Source: G020353115 sp964389685 (GTDB lineage: Bacteria; Bacteroidota; Bacteroidia; Bacteroidales; VadinHA17). Taken from it: a stretch of DNA of 64,000 nt. The first letter of the stretch is position 1, and every line of letters begins with the position of its first letter. Shown here one piece after another: positions 1 to 7,790 of the stretch. Position numbers and translations under genes: made by a program. The notes beneath the pieces were generated by a model that worked only from the letters and a program-made list of their open reading frames with translations, ran no database searches and had not been told where the DNA came from. The stretch lies in the NCBI GenBank assembly GCA_964389685.1, contig CAYMFM010000003.1, positions 97,885 to 161,884 of the forward strand, in the 5' to 3' direction.

Positions 1-1850
1 ACAGCTTGACCCGGAAAGTTTTTTGCCGAGGGAGAATCTTCATACAACATCGGGAAAGAAATGGCCAGCTTACCGGAGGGATTAACTGCACTGCTCAGCA
101 CATCAACAATGGCATTTCCTGCCTCCTGTCCGGGTTGCCATGCACAAAGAACAGCATCCGCGAATTCACGCCAGCTGGCGGTTTCGATCACTCCGGCAAT
201 GTTCATTACGACAATGACTTTTTTATTGTTAGTATGAAACGCGTCAGATACATTCCGGATCATCTCTTTTTCAACAGGAGTCAGGTAAAAGTCCCCTTCA
301 ACAGCCCGTCTGTCACCACCCTCGCCCGCGTTACGGCCAATGGTGATCAATGCTATTTCTGCCTTTTCTGCAACCTGCTGTGCCAGATCATTCGATACAC
401 TCATTTCCGGCAGGAGTACATTTCCTCTCATAAAGGATTCAAACATATTCCTGGGCTTTGGCAGCTTTGCCCTTGCCTCTTCCATGTACTTACTGTACAC
501 TTCAGCCAACTCCTCATCAGGAGTATACCCTGCGCTCTCCAATCCTTCAAACAATGAAATGGTATAGGCTTCATTCACATCGCCGCTTCCTGTTCCACCG
601 GAAATGATATCATACGAGGTATTTCCAAAACATGCCACACCTTTTATAGCAGGATCCATTGGAAGAGCGCTCTCACTGTTTTTCAGCAACACCATACCAT
701 CCGCTGCTGCCTGGCGGGCAATTTCAGCATGTGCCTCCAGATCCGGAGTACTGGAGAACGGGTACTTGTTGTAACGGGGAGTTTTCATCATAACACGCAA
801 TGCCCGTGATACATTCCTGTCCAGTACCGATTCGTCCAGTATACTGTCCTTTACAGCAGTAATGATTTCCTGGATCTGTTGCGGTCTTCCCGGCATGATG
901 ACATCGTTTCCAGCTTCCATCTGGGCAACGACACCGCTTCCACCACCCCAGTCCGTCATTACATACCCTTCAAAACCCCAGTCATCCCGCAGAATCTTCG
1001 TTAACAGATCGTGACTCTCGGAAGTGTACGGACCGTTTACTTTATTGTAGGAAGACATCACCGTCCAGGGTTGAGCTTCCGTAACCGCGATCTCAAAACC
1101 CCTCAGGTAGATCTCGCGTAATGCCCGTTCACTGACGATCACATTGACCGACATCCGGTTGGTCTCCTGGTTGTTGACCGCAAAGTGCTTTATGGATGTC
1201 CCCACGTTGTTCGATTGAACTCCCTTCACCATGGAGGCTGCCATTTTCCCAGTTACCAACGGATCTTCTGAATAATACTCAAAATTGCGTCCGCAAAGCG
1301 GATCCCGCTGTAAATTCATTCCCGGCCCTAAGATTACATCAGCGCCATATTCCAGCACCTCATTACCCATCGCCTCGCCTACAGTATATACCAGTTCCGT
1401 GTCCCAGGTGGAGGCAAGTAACGTGGCTATTGGAAATGCAGTGCAGTAATAGGTATGCTCATCACCTTCCCTGGTCGGAGAGATCCTCAACCCGGCAGGG
1501 CCATCCGCCAATACCTGGCTGGTAACTCCTTTTTCAGGGAATTCTGCCATAAACCCGGCTGCACCGGGAAGATAGGTTCTGACCTGGTCAACCATGTTGG
1601 TATAGGCTGTGTCTTCTTCAGCCTCATCACGTCGGCCGAACTGCCTGAGTATGGAATCCGGCAGGTTCATAAACATTCCTGTCCCGACCAGGAATTGCGC
1701 CTTCTCTTCGAGGGTCATCGTGGAAACGATCTCCTTGATTTTTTTGTCCAGCTGACCTTGTGAATCACCCGAAGTGCATTGAATCATCATGCTTGCAATA
1801 ACCAATGAAAAACTTGCAAGCAGAACTGTGATCGGTCGTACTCGTTTCAT
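1..1850 (-). CDS. Secreted glycoside hydrolase family 3 (beta-glucosidase-like), C-terminus off the window
   Basis: The reverse strand reads open from an ATG at 1850 to the left edge, giving about 616 residues without a stop. The start MKRVRPITVLL begins a hydrophobic signal peptide; a Cys near residue 25 (MMIQC) could be a lipobox, though Gln before Cys is atypical. The N-terminal (alpha/beta)8 domain carries GYVMTDWGG, where Asp300 is the expected nucleophile of GH3 enzymes. The C-terminal domain carries NAGEGGDR with Glu510 as the likely acid/base, then PSGKLAISFP and SAKNFPG, typical of GH3 beta-glucosidases. A fibronectin-III-like end is expected beyond the window. Family knowledge suggests release of glucose or xylose from oligosaccharides in the periplasm; the exact substrate cannot be read from sequence. 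It diverges from the gene at 1993. Confidence 0.93.
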   Translation of the reverse strand, partial: MKRVRPITVLLASFSLVIASMMIQCTSGDSQGQLDKKIKEIVSTMTLEEKAQFLVGTGMFMNLPDSILRQFGRRDEAEEDTAYTNMVDQVRTYLPGAAGFMAEFPEKGVTSQVLADGPAGLRISPTREGDEHTYYCTAFPIATLLASTWDTELVYTVGEAMGNEVLEYGADVILGPGMNLQRDPLCGRNFEYYSEDPLVTGKMAASMVKGVQSNNVGTSIKHFAVNNQETNRMSVNVIVSERALREIYLRGFEIAVTEAQPWTVMSSYNKVNGPYTSESHDLLTKILRDDWGFEGYVMTDWGGGSGVVAQMEAGNDVIMPGRPQQIQEIITAVKDSILDESVLDRNVSRALRVMMKTPRYNKYPFSSTPDLEAHAEIARQAAADGMVLLKNSESALPMDPAIKGVACFGNTSYDIISGGTGSGDVNEAYTISLFEGLESAGYTPDEELAEVYSKYMEEARAKLPKPRNMFESFMRGNVLLPEMSVSNDLAQQVAEKAEIALITIGRNAGEGGDRRAVEGDFYLTPVEKEMIRNVSDAFHTNNKKVIVVMNIAGVIETASWREFADAVLCAWQPGQEAGNAIVDVLSSAVNPSGKLAISFPMLYEDSPSAKNFPGQA

Positions 1851-1885
1851 ATCTGTGGAGTTTTTAATGGTGAATATAAGAATCA

Positions 1886-1918
1886 TAAAGATAATCCATC
1901 AGAAAAAAATCCCCCAAA
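1886..1918 (-). promoter_or_regulatory. Candidate Bacteroidota promoter for the GH3 gene
   Basis: On the minus strand a TTTG (complement of 1915-1918) is followed after 21 bases by TATCTTTA (complement of 1886-1893), close to the Bacteroidota consensus TTTG-N19-21-TAnnTTTG with one mismatch in the last base. It lies 35 bases upstream of the ATG at 1850. The call rests on motif match and position only. Confidence 0.45.
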
Positions 1919-1992
1919 AATTTTGTATAATAATTTTTTATATTAAGTTTGTAGCGCAAACAAAAATGTAATACAAATAAAATTGAATAGCC

Positions 1993-2637
1993 ATGTTCAA
2001 AAAATTAGATCCAAAGCAGATTGAAAAGAGTGTTCTTTTCCTGCAAAGCCGTGACGGCATCCTGGATATTTTCTTTGGTTTGATGCTCGGGGCTGCAGGG
2101 ATAAATGGCATTTACACCTACCTGGAATGGAATATTCCCTGGTACATTCGTTTTCTGATCCTCATCCTGCTGGTCCCGATGCTGATTGCCAAGTTCTTCA
2201 TTACCACTCCCAGGGTCGGGTATATAAAGATGAGACCGGTAAAAGGGGGAAGGCTGATTATACTGAAGATTTTTCTCCTGATCAGTTTCGGATTGACCAT
2301 CCTGATGCTCGCTGCTTCAATTTTCAAATTGCAATTCATCCATGGTCAGATGTTAAGCATGCCTCCGGTTATTTTTTTCGGAGCGATCCTGTTGCTGATG
2401 AGCTTTGTTGCCTGGCTGATTGGTTTGTACAGTCTGTACGTAGTTGGATTGGCAGCAGGGATTGGCTTTTTCCTGGACGAGCCATTAGGTCTGGATACGA
2501 TTTTGAATCTTCCCGGGGACCTGTTTATTTTCTGCATACCCGGAGCATTGATTGCTATTTACGGAGCGATCAGACTTGTCCTGTTTCTGAAAACTCACCC
2601 ATTACAAAACGTTAAAGCTGATTTCGAACATGAGTGA
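1993..2637 (+). CDS. Polytopic membrane protein of unknown function
   Basis: A 214-residue protein that I cannot assign to a named family. A short charged N-terminus is followed by five or six hydrophobic segments, at roughly residues 22-42, 51-71, 88-112, 123-160 (probably two) and 176-199; the tail is charged (KADFEHE). No catalytic motif is visible. The stop overlaps the start of the winged-helix regulator at 2630 by 8 bases, so the two are almost certainly co-transcribed and translationally coupled. Pairs of a small integral membrane protein and a one-domain winged-helix protein are common, and the regulator may control its own operon; that is inference. Confidence 0.8.
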   Translation: MFKKLDPKQIEKSVLFLQSRDGILDIFFGLMLGAAGINGIYTYLEWNIPWYIRFLILILLVPMLIAKFFITTPRVGYIKMRPVKGGRLIILKIFLLISFGLTILMLAASIFKLQFIHGQMLSMPPVIFFGAILLLMSFVAWLIGLYSLYVVGLAAGIGFFLDEPLGLDTILNLPGDLFIFCIPGALIAIYGAIRLVLFLKTHPLQNVKADFEHE

Positions 2638-2941
2638 AGATTTGATCATAAAGCAGGTTATCGGGACGGATAAGATCATCCACGAACCCGCCCGTATTGT
2701 TCTGCTGGCAATACTAAACGCTGCAGACCAGGTTGATTTTACATTTCTGCTGAATGAGACCGGACTTTCCCAGGGAAATTTATCGAGTCACCTGAGCAAG
2801 CTGGAAACGGCGGGGTATGTTTCCATTGAAAAAACCTTTCGTAAGAAACGACCACGGACCCTTATTTCCATGAATGAAAAAGGGAAGTCTGCATTTCAGG
2901 ATTACCTTAAGACGATGAAGGAGTTTTATAATAATCTTTAG
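2630..2941 (+). CDS. Winged-helix transcriptional regulator
   Basis: A 103-residue single-domain DNA-binding protein. Residues about 20-60 (ARIVLLAILNAADQVDFTFL, then TGLSQGNLSSHLSKLETAGY) form the helix-turn-helix, with the recognition helix around SQGNLSSHLSKL. The following KKRPRT segment is the wing, and residues 85-103 are a C-terminal helix likely used for dimerisation. The layout fits the MarR/ArsR-like one-domain family (HTH_27 type). No metal-binding cysteines are present, so a metal sensor of the classical ArsR type is unlikely. It overlaps the upstream membrane-protein gene by 8 bases; the target is probably this operon, but no clear operator was identified. Confidence 0.82.
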   Translation: MSEDLIIKQVIGTDKIIHEPARIVLLAILNAADQVDFTFLLNETGLSQGNLSSHLSKLETAGYVSIEKTFRKKRPRTLISMNEKGKSAFQDYLKTMKEFYNNL

Positions 2942-3128
2942 TGATGAAGGTTTACTCACCGGTTGTTCCGGGCAAATCCCTTCAGGCCACCCGCTGAATG
3001 CAATAAGTATAGCAATCAGATTTTGAAATTGAATACTGTTTTAAGGAATAAACTCCTGTATCCGCAACAATGATAAGATCATTATAGTTGACGTGAAACA
3101 GTCAATGCATCACTATCCAGGCTGAATT

Positions 3129-3742
3129 TCATCTGGCATACCGCTCTTCCAGTTCGGTAATTAAAGAGATGGACTCTGGGGAGAATAGAGGGTATTTTCC
3201 GTTAGAGTGCTTAGCTGCTTCAGTGTATCTCCGGAAGAATGAGAACGGATTTCCAAAGTCCTCCATCAGGCAAGTAAGACCGGAACTCTCAAGGAGAACG
3301 CTGACCATGAAGTATCCTGTTGGATGTCCGCTTTGGGGAACGATCCCGCTTATTTTCTGGACATTTTGATTGAAATATCGTATGTTTCATTTGATGCTTC
3401 CAACTCTCTCTGTCCTTCGAGAACATATTCCTTTCGTCTCTTTATATCCACAATATGTGTAAGGTAGGGAGTATAGAAACTCGCTTTTTGAAGTTCTTTT
3501 TCCAGTTCAGCCCTTTTAGATGGCATGAAAGCCAGGGTATAATATTTTTTAAAATAGCTATGACTGAATTCATGTTCATTCCCGGTAACATAACCCGGAG
3601 TACTGAACAGTTCATCCCACATTTGATCTGAGGGCATGATGTCATTTTCAAGTGTTTCCATTATTCTCCAGAAAACCTTCATCCCGGAAACATCAAATCC
3701 CTGGGAAAAGGTTTGTAATGATATTGAAACACATAAACATTG
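3129..3742 (-). pseudogene. Remnant of a putative Zn-peptidase-like gene (DUF2268/DUF5700-like), frameshifted with probable central deletion
   Basis: Two reading frames on the minus strand give pieces of what looks like one protein. The first (3682 to 3350, with in-frame homology-like sequence running upstream to about 3742) reads FDVSGMKVFWRIMETLEND and continues through DELFSTPGY and LAFMPSKRAELEKEL, then stops after ISIKMSRK. The second frame picks up at once with KISGIVPQSGHPTGYFMVSV, then GNPFSFFRRYTEAAK and LITELEERYAR, ending at a TGA at 3129-3131. From memory of these families, the first piece resembles the N-terminal part and the second the C-terminal part, and the middle that normally carries the HExxH zinc site is missing. 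No in-frame ATG precedes the signal-like LCVSISLQTFSQ sequence. It lies directly downstream of the exbD terminator. I judge it a decaying gene. Confidence 0.65.
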
Positions 3743-3743
3743 A

Positions 3744-3772
3744 TAAAAAAAAGAGCAACGCGCGGTTGCTCT
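3744..3772 (-). terminator. Rho-independent terminator of the exbB-exbD operon
   Basis: On the minus strand AGAGCAAC, a 5-base loop and GTTGCTCT form an 8-bp perfect stem (arms at 3765-3772 and 3752-3759), followed directly by eight T residues. It begins 22 bases after the exbD stop, in the right orientation to end the operon. Confidence 0.88.
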
Positions 3773-3793
3773 CTTATTGTGGATTGAAAAAAA

Positions 3794-4267
3794 TTATTTT
3801 ATCTTATCGACTTTTGTTGAGGAGTAGCTGATTTTCAGTGCATTTGCTCTTCTCAGAGCCATTTTAATATCGACGACGATTCCCATTTTGGTATCTTCAT
3901 CGACTTTCAGGGATACCAGCATTTTGTTCCGGTCGTTTTCATCCATTGCATCGCGTTCCTGTGCAATAAAATCCTGGATATCTTCCACCCGTTTAAACTG
4001 GTCGTTCAGTTGAATTTTGGGTTCTGTACCGAACATTGCCTGGTGTTGAGGTAGTGGTTGTCCAACATATATAAAACGCACCAGTGATTTATTTTCGAGT
4101 TTTTCTGCTTCGGTGGCATCGGGCACTTTCACAGTGATTTTCAGATCCACTTCCCGCATTACCGTAGTGGTCATGAAGAAGAACAGCAGCATAAAGACGA
4201 TATCGGGGAGGGAGGCGGTATTTAAAGCGCCAACACTCTTTTTTCCTTTCTTTTTAAATTTCGACAT
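3794..4267 (-). CDS. exbD: Biopolymer transport protein ExbD/TolR family (second copy)
   Basis: A 157-residue inner-membrane protein with a short basic cytoplasmic N-terminus (MSKFKKKGKKS), one transmembrane helix at about residues 20-38 with the conserved Asp at its start (LPDIVFMLLFFF), and a periplasmic domain. In the ExbB-ExbD family this Asp lies in the proton path that powers TonB-dependent outer-membrane transport. The ATG overlaps the stop of the upstream exbD by one base (TAATG), pointing to translational coupling. It is the last gene before the terminator at 3744-3772. Two ExbDs side by side are usual in Bacteroidota and may form a mixed complex. Confidence 0.92.
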   Translation of the reverse strand: MSKFKKKGKKSVGALNTASLPDIVFMLLFFFMTTTVMREVDLKITVKVPDATEAEKLENKSLVRFIYVGQPLPQHQAMFGTEPKIQLNDQFKRVEDIQDFIAQERDAMDENDRNKMLVSLKVDEDTKMGIVVDIKMALRRANALKISYSSTKVDKIK

Positions 4268-4851
4268 TATTTTCGTCCTCCAATTTCTTTTGGTTCTGCT
4301 TCTGACAGTACAGATGGGTAATAGTCCTTAACCGCTTCCATTCTTGCCTCATCCAGGTCGGCATATTTCCTTCCGAATTGTCGCCGGGAGATGTCATCCC
4401 GAAGCTCCTGTTTTGCTGCGAGCAGTTCATTCTGCACTTTGATATACATACCATAGGATGTCCCTCTGTCGTTTTGAAGCGAAATGACAGCATTCTTGGT
4501 TACCATTGTTTTGCCAAAAAACGGAAGATCTTTTTCCACTTTTTCAGGCAGATTGGATTCATTTTCAGGATTTGCGATAAACTCCTTGGCTAATTCACGC
4601 AGTTCAAAAACACTGGTGGGTTTGTTTTCAACAAGGAGTTCATCGTCTTTATTTATCAGTACAACAAACACGTTCCTGTCATGGATCTCATCCTTTTGTT
4701 CCGGTTTATCCTTATCCGGCAACTGTGGTAAACCCCTCATCAATCCGGTATCCACGTCCATTGTGGTCGTCACAAGGAAGAAGATCAGCAGGAGAAAAGC
4801 AATATCCGCCATGGATCCTGCATTTATTGGTTGAAGTTCCCTTTTTGCCAT
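4267..4851 (-). CDS. exbD: Biopolymer transport protein ExbD/TolR family (first copy)
   Basis: A 194-residue ExbD paralogue, longer than its neighbour in the periplasmic part. The N-terminus MAKRELQPINAGSMADIAFL contains the conserved transmembrane Asp (Asp16), followed by a single helix to about residue 32. The periplasmic domain carries a charged stretch (KDKPEQKDEIHDRN) before the ExbD fold. The 37-base gap to the upstream membrane-protein gene and the one-base overlap with the next exbD place it in one operon with exbB. The expected role is as a partner of ExbB in energising TonB or a Tol-like system. The divergence of the two ExbDs suggests separate roles, but the sequence does not show which. 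Confidence 0.92.
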   Translation of the reverse strand: MAKRELQPINAGSMADIAFLLLIFFLVTTTMDVDTGLMRGLPQLPDKDKPEQKDEIHDRNVFVVLINKDDELLVENKPTSVFELRELAKEFIANPENESNLPEKVEKDLPFFGKTMVTKNAVISLQNDRGTSYGMYIKVQNELLAAKQELRDDISRRQFGRKYADLDEARMEAVKDYYPSVLSEAEPKEIGGRK

Positions 4852-4888
4852 ATCTGGTCAAAGTTTGGGAAGCCTGGAGGCTTCCTGA

Positions 4889-5347
4889 TTATTTAAAATA
4901 CTTAGAGATCTCTGAATAGAGAATAGCAAGAACTGCCAGGCCTGCCAGGATATAGGTTGTAAACAACCCGGTGCCAGCAAGTTTCAGAATCTTTGGCACA
5001 TTACCTTTCCCTTCATATTGTTGCAAATCCAGAACAGCATCGGATGCCAGCATCCAGGCAATAAAGATCAGGACGGCTACTCCCACCAGGGTAATCAGCG
5101 TCCTTTTTATTGCTTTTGGATTGGTTACTATATTAATAATAGGAAATGCCAGGGATAATAATGCGGTCACTCCTGCAAGAATTCCTGCCCAGAGAAGCAT
5201 GGTTTTCGTGATCACCGGCTCATGCATGTTCGTTCCTTCTGTTCCCGGGACGACTTTACCGAAATAGAATAGCACGGCCAACACGACAGACACGACCATC
5301 AGGGCATACAGGACATATGTTACTATTTTTGCTAAATTTCTGGACAT
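4889..5347 (-). CDS. Four-helix membrane protein of the exbB operon
   Basis: A 152-residue integral membrane protein with four hydrophobic segments at about residues 10-29, 48-72, 83-102 and 125-147. No enzyme motif is visible and I cannot name a family. It lies 6 bases downstream of exbB and 37 bases upstream of the first exbD, an arrangement recurrent in Bacteroidales exb clusters, so it is probably an accessory subunit of that proton-channel complex; this is inference from context only. Confidence 0.78.
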   Translation of the reverse strand: MSRNLAKIVTYVLYALMVVSVVLAVLFYFGKVVPGTEGTNMHEPVITKTMLLWAGILAGVTALLSLAFPIINIVTNPKAIKRTLITLVGVAVLIFIAWMLASDAVLDLQQYEGKGNVPKILKLAGTGLFTTYILAGLAVLAILYSEISKYFK

Positions 5348-5353
5348 GATTGA

Positions 5354-6175
5354 TTATTTTTTTAGATTATATTTTACAAGCATATCAATCAGGGAAATTG
5401 ATGAATCCTCCATATTATTGACGAGGGCATCAATTTTGGTCAGGATATAGTTGTAAAATATTTGAAGGATTACGGCAATGATCAGACCGGTTACAGTGGT
5501 AATCAGGGCGATTTGAATACCACCGGCAACCAACTGTGCAGAAACCGTACCGGCAATCCGGATCTTGTCAAAAGCATCAATCATCCCGATCACAGTTCCC
5601 ATGAATCCCAACATCGGAGCGATGGCGATAAACAGGGAGATCCAGGAGAGGTTCTTTTCGAGCAGGCCCATTTGAACACTACCATAGGAGATGACAGATT
5701 TTTCTGCAGCTTCAATCCCTTCCTCGGCACGGTCGAGACCCTGGTAAAAAATGCTGGCAACGGGACCGCGTGTATTACGGCAAACCTCTTTTGCTGCATC
5801 AAGCCCATCGGATTCCAGTGCTGTCTCCACCTTTTTCAACAGTTTGTCGGTGTTGGTAGTAGCCAGGTTCAGGTAAATGATCCGCTCGATGGCCAGTGCA
5901 AGTCCAAAGATCAGGGTTAACAATATTGCTCCCATGAAAGAGGCACCCCCTTCAATGAATTTCGCTTTAATCTTCTTGTGCAATTCACCTCCTTCTTCGG
6001 TCGTTGCTGTAATCTCCTCAGCCAGAGTTTCTTCAGTTACCGCAGTAACTGCAGTTGTGTCAGCCATTTCCTCCAAAGTAGTCGTATCGGTCTCTTCGTC
6101 CTGAGCAACTGCATTGAGTGATGCCCCCAGAAAAAGCATCCCGAATACTGCTACAAGTGCAAATAATTTTTTCAT
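5354..6175 (-). CDS. exbB: MotA/TolQ/ExbB proton channel family protein
   Basis: A 273-residue ExbB-type protein and the first gene of the operon. A cleavable-looking signal peptide (MKKLFALVAVFGMLFLGASL, cleaved near VAQ|DEE) is followed by an acidic, Thr/Glu-rich periplasmic linker to about residue 66. Transmembrane segments lie near 80-98, 178-200 and 215-243. The family core is recognisable as ISLFIAIAPMLGFMGTVIGM and VAGGIQIALITTVTGLIIAV. With ExbD it converts proton flow into movement of TonB or related proteins. Signal-peptide-bearing, N-terminally extended ExbBs are common in Bacteroidota. The operon continues through the membrane protein and two exbD genes. Confidence 0.93.
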   Translation of the reverse strand: MKKLFALVAVFGMLFLGASLNAVAQDEETDTTTLEEMADTTAVTAVTEETLAEEITATTEEGGELHKKIKAKFIEGGASFMGAILLTLIFGLALAIERIIYLNLATTNTDKLLKKVETALESDGLDAAKEVCRNTRGPVASIFYQGLDRAEEGIEAAEKSVISYGSVQMGLLEKNLSWISLFIAIAPMLGFMGTVIGMIDAFDKIRIAGTVSAQLVAGGIQIALITTVTGLIIAVILQIFYNYILTKIDALVNNMEDSSISLIDMLVKYNLKK

Positions 6176-6473
6176 GATTTGTTGTTCGTTTAATTAATAA
6201 CAAAAATTTAGTTTACAAAGTATTAAAAAAAATTGAAAAATGCTTCTTTACGGGTTAACAAAAATCTGATACCGGGCATCCGTTTTCTGCATCCGAAATG
6301 CCAGGCGTTATTATCCTGTATTTCCCACAGGGCATGAATCCTCTCGTTACTCTCCATACTTTGCGGAGACCTGCCTGCCGGCAGGCAGGGAGAGGGATTA
6401 TTCACTCCCACAATCCGATCCGCAAACCGGCTCATGATCCCTCGTAAAACACTCTCTACATCATAGGTATGAT
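6176..6473. other. Intergenic region without a supported gene
   Basis: About 300 bases between the exbB start and the tRNA-Ser copies. I see no credible coding sequence; reading frames crossing it continue into the N run and are artefacts. It holds the exbB upstream region (A/T-rich at 6176-6240) and the 20-base palindrome at 6370-6389. Confidence 0.6.
6370..6389. repeat. Perfect 20-base palindrome of the CCTGCC..GGCAGG family
   Basis: CCTGCCTGCC is followed without a loop by GGCAGGCAGG. Related inverted sequences lie at 18746-18764 and 39994-40010, all intergenic, so it looks like a dispersed REP-like palindrome. It may also stop transcription; no U tract follows. Confidence 0.65.
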
Positions 6474-6474
6474 G

Positions 6475-6528
6475 CGGAGAGAGAGGGATTCGAACCCTCG
6501 GTACTGTTCCACACAGTACACACGCTTT
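6475..6528 (-). other. Partial duplicate of tRNA-Ser 3' half at a contig end (probable assembly artefact)
   Basis: Bases 6474-6528 are identical to 6629-6683, and this copy is cut by the N run at 6529. It holds only the 3' part of the tRNA (variable arm, T arm and 3' acceptor strand in minus-strand sense). The exact 55-base identity reaching both edges of the gap points to overlapping contig ends rather than a second gene, though tandem tRNA genes collapsed at a repeat cannot be excluded. Confidence 0.7.
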
Positions 6529-6628
6529 NNNNNNNNNNNNNNNNNNNNNNNNNNNNNNNNNNNNNNNNNNNNNNNNNNNNNNNNNNNNNNNNNNNNNNNN
6601 NNNNNNNNNNNNNNNNNNNNNNNNNNNN
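6529..6628. other. Scaffold gap of exactly 100 N
   Basis: The sequence is unknown here; the round length indicates an arbitrary gap placed by a scaffolder. Protein frames that cross it have no support. Confidence 0.99.
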
Positions 6629-6629
6629 G

Positions 6630-6719
6630 CGGAGAGAGAGGGATTCGAACCCTCGGTACTGTTCCACACAGTACACACGCTTTCCAGGCGTGCACCTTAA
6701 ACCACTCGGTCACCTCTCC
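6630..6719 (-). tRNA. tRNA-Ser (anticodon GGA)
   Basis: The 90-base minus-strand gene folds as a class II tRNA. The acceptor strand GGAGAGG pairs with TCTCTCC (one G-T pair) before discriminator G. The D arm begins GACCGAGTGG, the anticodon loop is CTGGAAA with anticodon GGA, a long serine-type variable arm follows, and the T arm is GAGGG-TTCGAAT-CCCTC. CCA is not encoded. It decodes UCC and UCU. Confidence 0.95.
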
Positions 6720-6922
6720 GGAAAGATAACTAATATCAAAGAATTTCAGCGGCACAAAATACGAAAAAAATATGAAAAACAACCAATAGCTATTCTATTT
6801 ATACCTGAATAGAATAATTTATATAAATTTTACTTTTTCCCCTGTATGGCTTTTGTCACGGCAATAGCAACGGTTCCCTGAAAGGTGTTGTGAATGATGA
6901 TTTAGTAACATGAGGGATCTGT

Positions 6923-7717
6923 TCATGTTGTTATTTTACCGGGCGCTTTGGAGATGCCAAACAATGACATCGCATTCATTGTTGTTGTTTTCGCCACCCG
7001 GGCAACATCCATGGAATGAAGTTGAGCAATTTTTTCTGCGATGTATACGAGATAAGCACTTTCATTTCTTTTTCCCCGCTTTGGAACAGGTGCAAGATAT
7101 GGAGAATCGGTTTCCAGGATAATGTGAGAAAGGTCAATATTTCTGACTACAGCATCCAGTCCGGAGTTTTTAAACGTAACAATACCGCCAATACCCATTT
7201 TAAATCCAAGTGAGATCGCCTTTTCAGCTTGCCGGATATCGCTGGTAAAACTATGGAATACACCCGTTAATTGGGGGTTATTATATTCTTCAAGGATCGT
7301 TACGATCAGGTCAAATGAGTTACGGGAATGGATCACGAGGGGAAGGTCATGTGCAAGTGCCAGGTTAACCTGATGGTGAAAGGCATCGATCTGTTCTTTT
7401 TCATAGGTTTTATCCCAGTAAAGATCGATCCCTACCTCCCCAACAGCATAGAACCGTTTGTTTTCCAGTTCTCTTCGAACCACCGCCAGTTCTGACAGGT
7501 AATTCTCCTTAACCGATGTGGGATGAAGTCCCATCATCGGGAAACAATGATCCGGATAACGGGTGACAAGCTTAAGCATCTCTGCAATGGATGAACTATC
7601 GATATTTGGGAGGAAGAATTTTTCCACACCACAATCGATCGCTCTCATTATGACATCATCCCGGTCAGGAATAAACTCGTTCAGGTACAAATGTGTATGT
7701 GTATCTACCAGTTGCAT
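6923..7717 (-). CDS. TatD family metal-dependent hydrolase (DNase)
   Basis: About 264 residues from the ATG at 7717; two ATGs upstream (7738 and 7720) are possible, but the family usually starts just before the first metal motif, here MQLVDTHTHLYL. Metal ligands of the TatD fold are all present: DTHTHL, Glu in VGEVGID, His in PLVIHSR, His in GVFHSFTSD, and Asp in LETDSPYLAP. Family members are divalent-metal 3'-5' exonucleases acting on DNA, with proposed roles in DNA repair or quality control. It is followed on the same strand by the tRNA-Ser region and preceded by dprA after a 73-base gap, so both may belong to one DNA-processing unit. Confidence 0.93.
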   Translation of the reverse strand: MQLVDTHTHLYLNEFIPDRDDVIMRAIDCGVEKFFLPNIDSSSIAEMLKLVTRYPDHCFPMMGLHPTSVKENYLSELAVVRRELENKRFYAVGEVGIDLYWDKTYEKEQIDAFHHQVNLALAHDLPLVIHSRNSFDLIVTILEEYNNPQLTGVFHSFTSDIRQAEKAISLGFKMGIGGIVTFKNSGLDAVVRNIDLSHIILETDSPYLAPVPKRGKRNESAYLVYIAEKIAQLHSMDVARVAKTTTMNAMSLFGISKAPGKITT

Positions 7718-7790
7718 CATTTGGATTTGAACAAACATAGATATTTTTTCTAAAACCAGAAATAATAAAGACAGAACGCCGCAGGATTGA

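Noticed and set aside
6..567. Plus-strand frames of 183 and 75 residues at the left edge
   Set aside because: They run antisense to the family 3 glycoside hydrolase, whose minus-strand frame is open and carries clear family motifs.
1978..1985. TAAAATTG as a -7 element for the membrane-protein/regulator operon
   Set aside because: It is only 7 bases before the ATG and has no matching -33 element.
3540..3600. HEFSH as a zinc-protease HExxH site in the pseudogene
   Set aside because: It lies in the region that resembles the N-terminal, non-catalytic part of the family, and the context differs from the usual catalytic helix.
6223..6782. Protein frames spanning the N run
   Set aside because: They consist partly of unknown residues and otherwise of tRNA-Ser sequence; they are artefacts of the gap.
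6907..6929. AACATGA/TCATGTT inverted repeat at the end of tatD
   Set aside because: It overlaps the stop codon, has a 9-base loop and no T tract; a terminator call is not supported.
7718..7738. Upstream ATGs of the TatD gene
   Set aside because: They add only MFVQIQM before the family's usual start; they cannot be excluded but are less likely.
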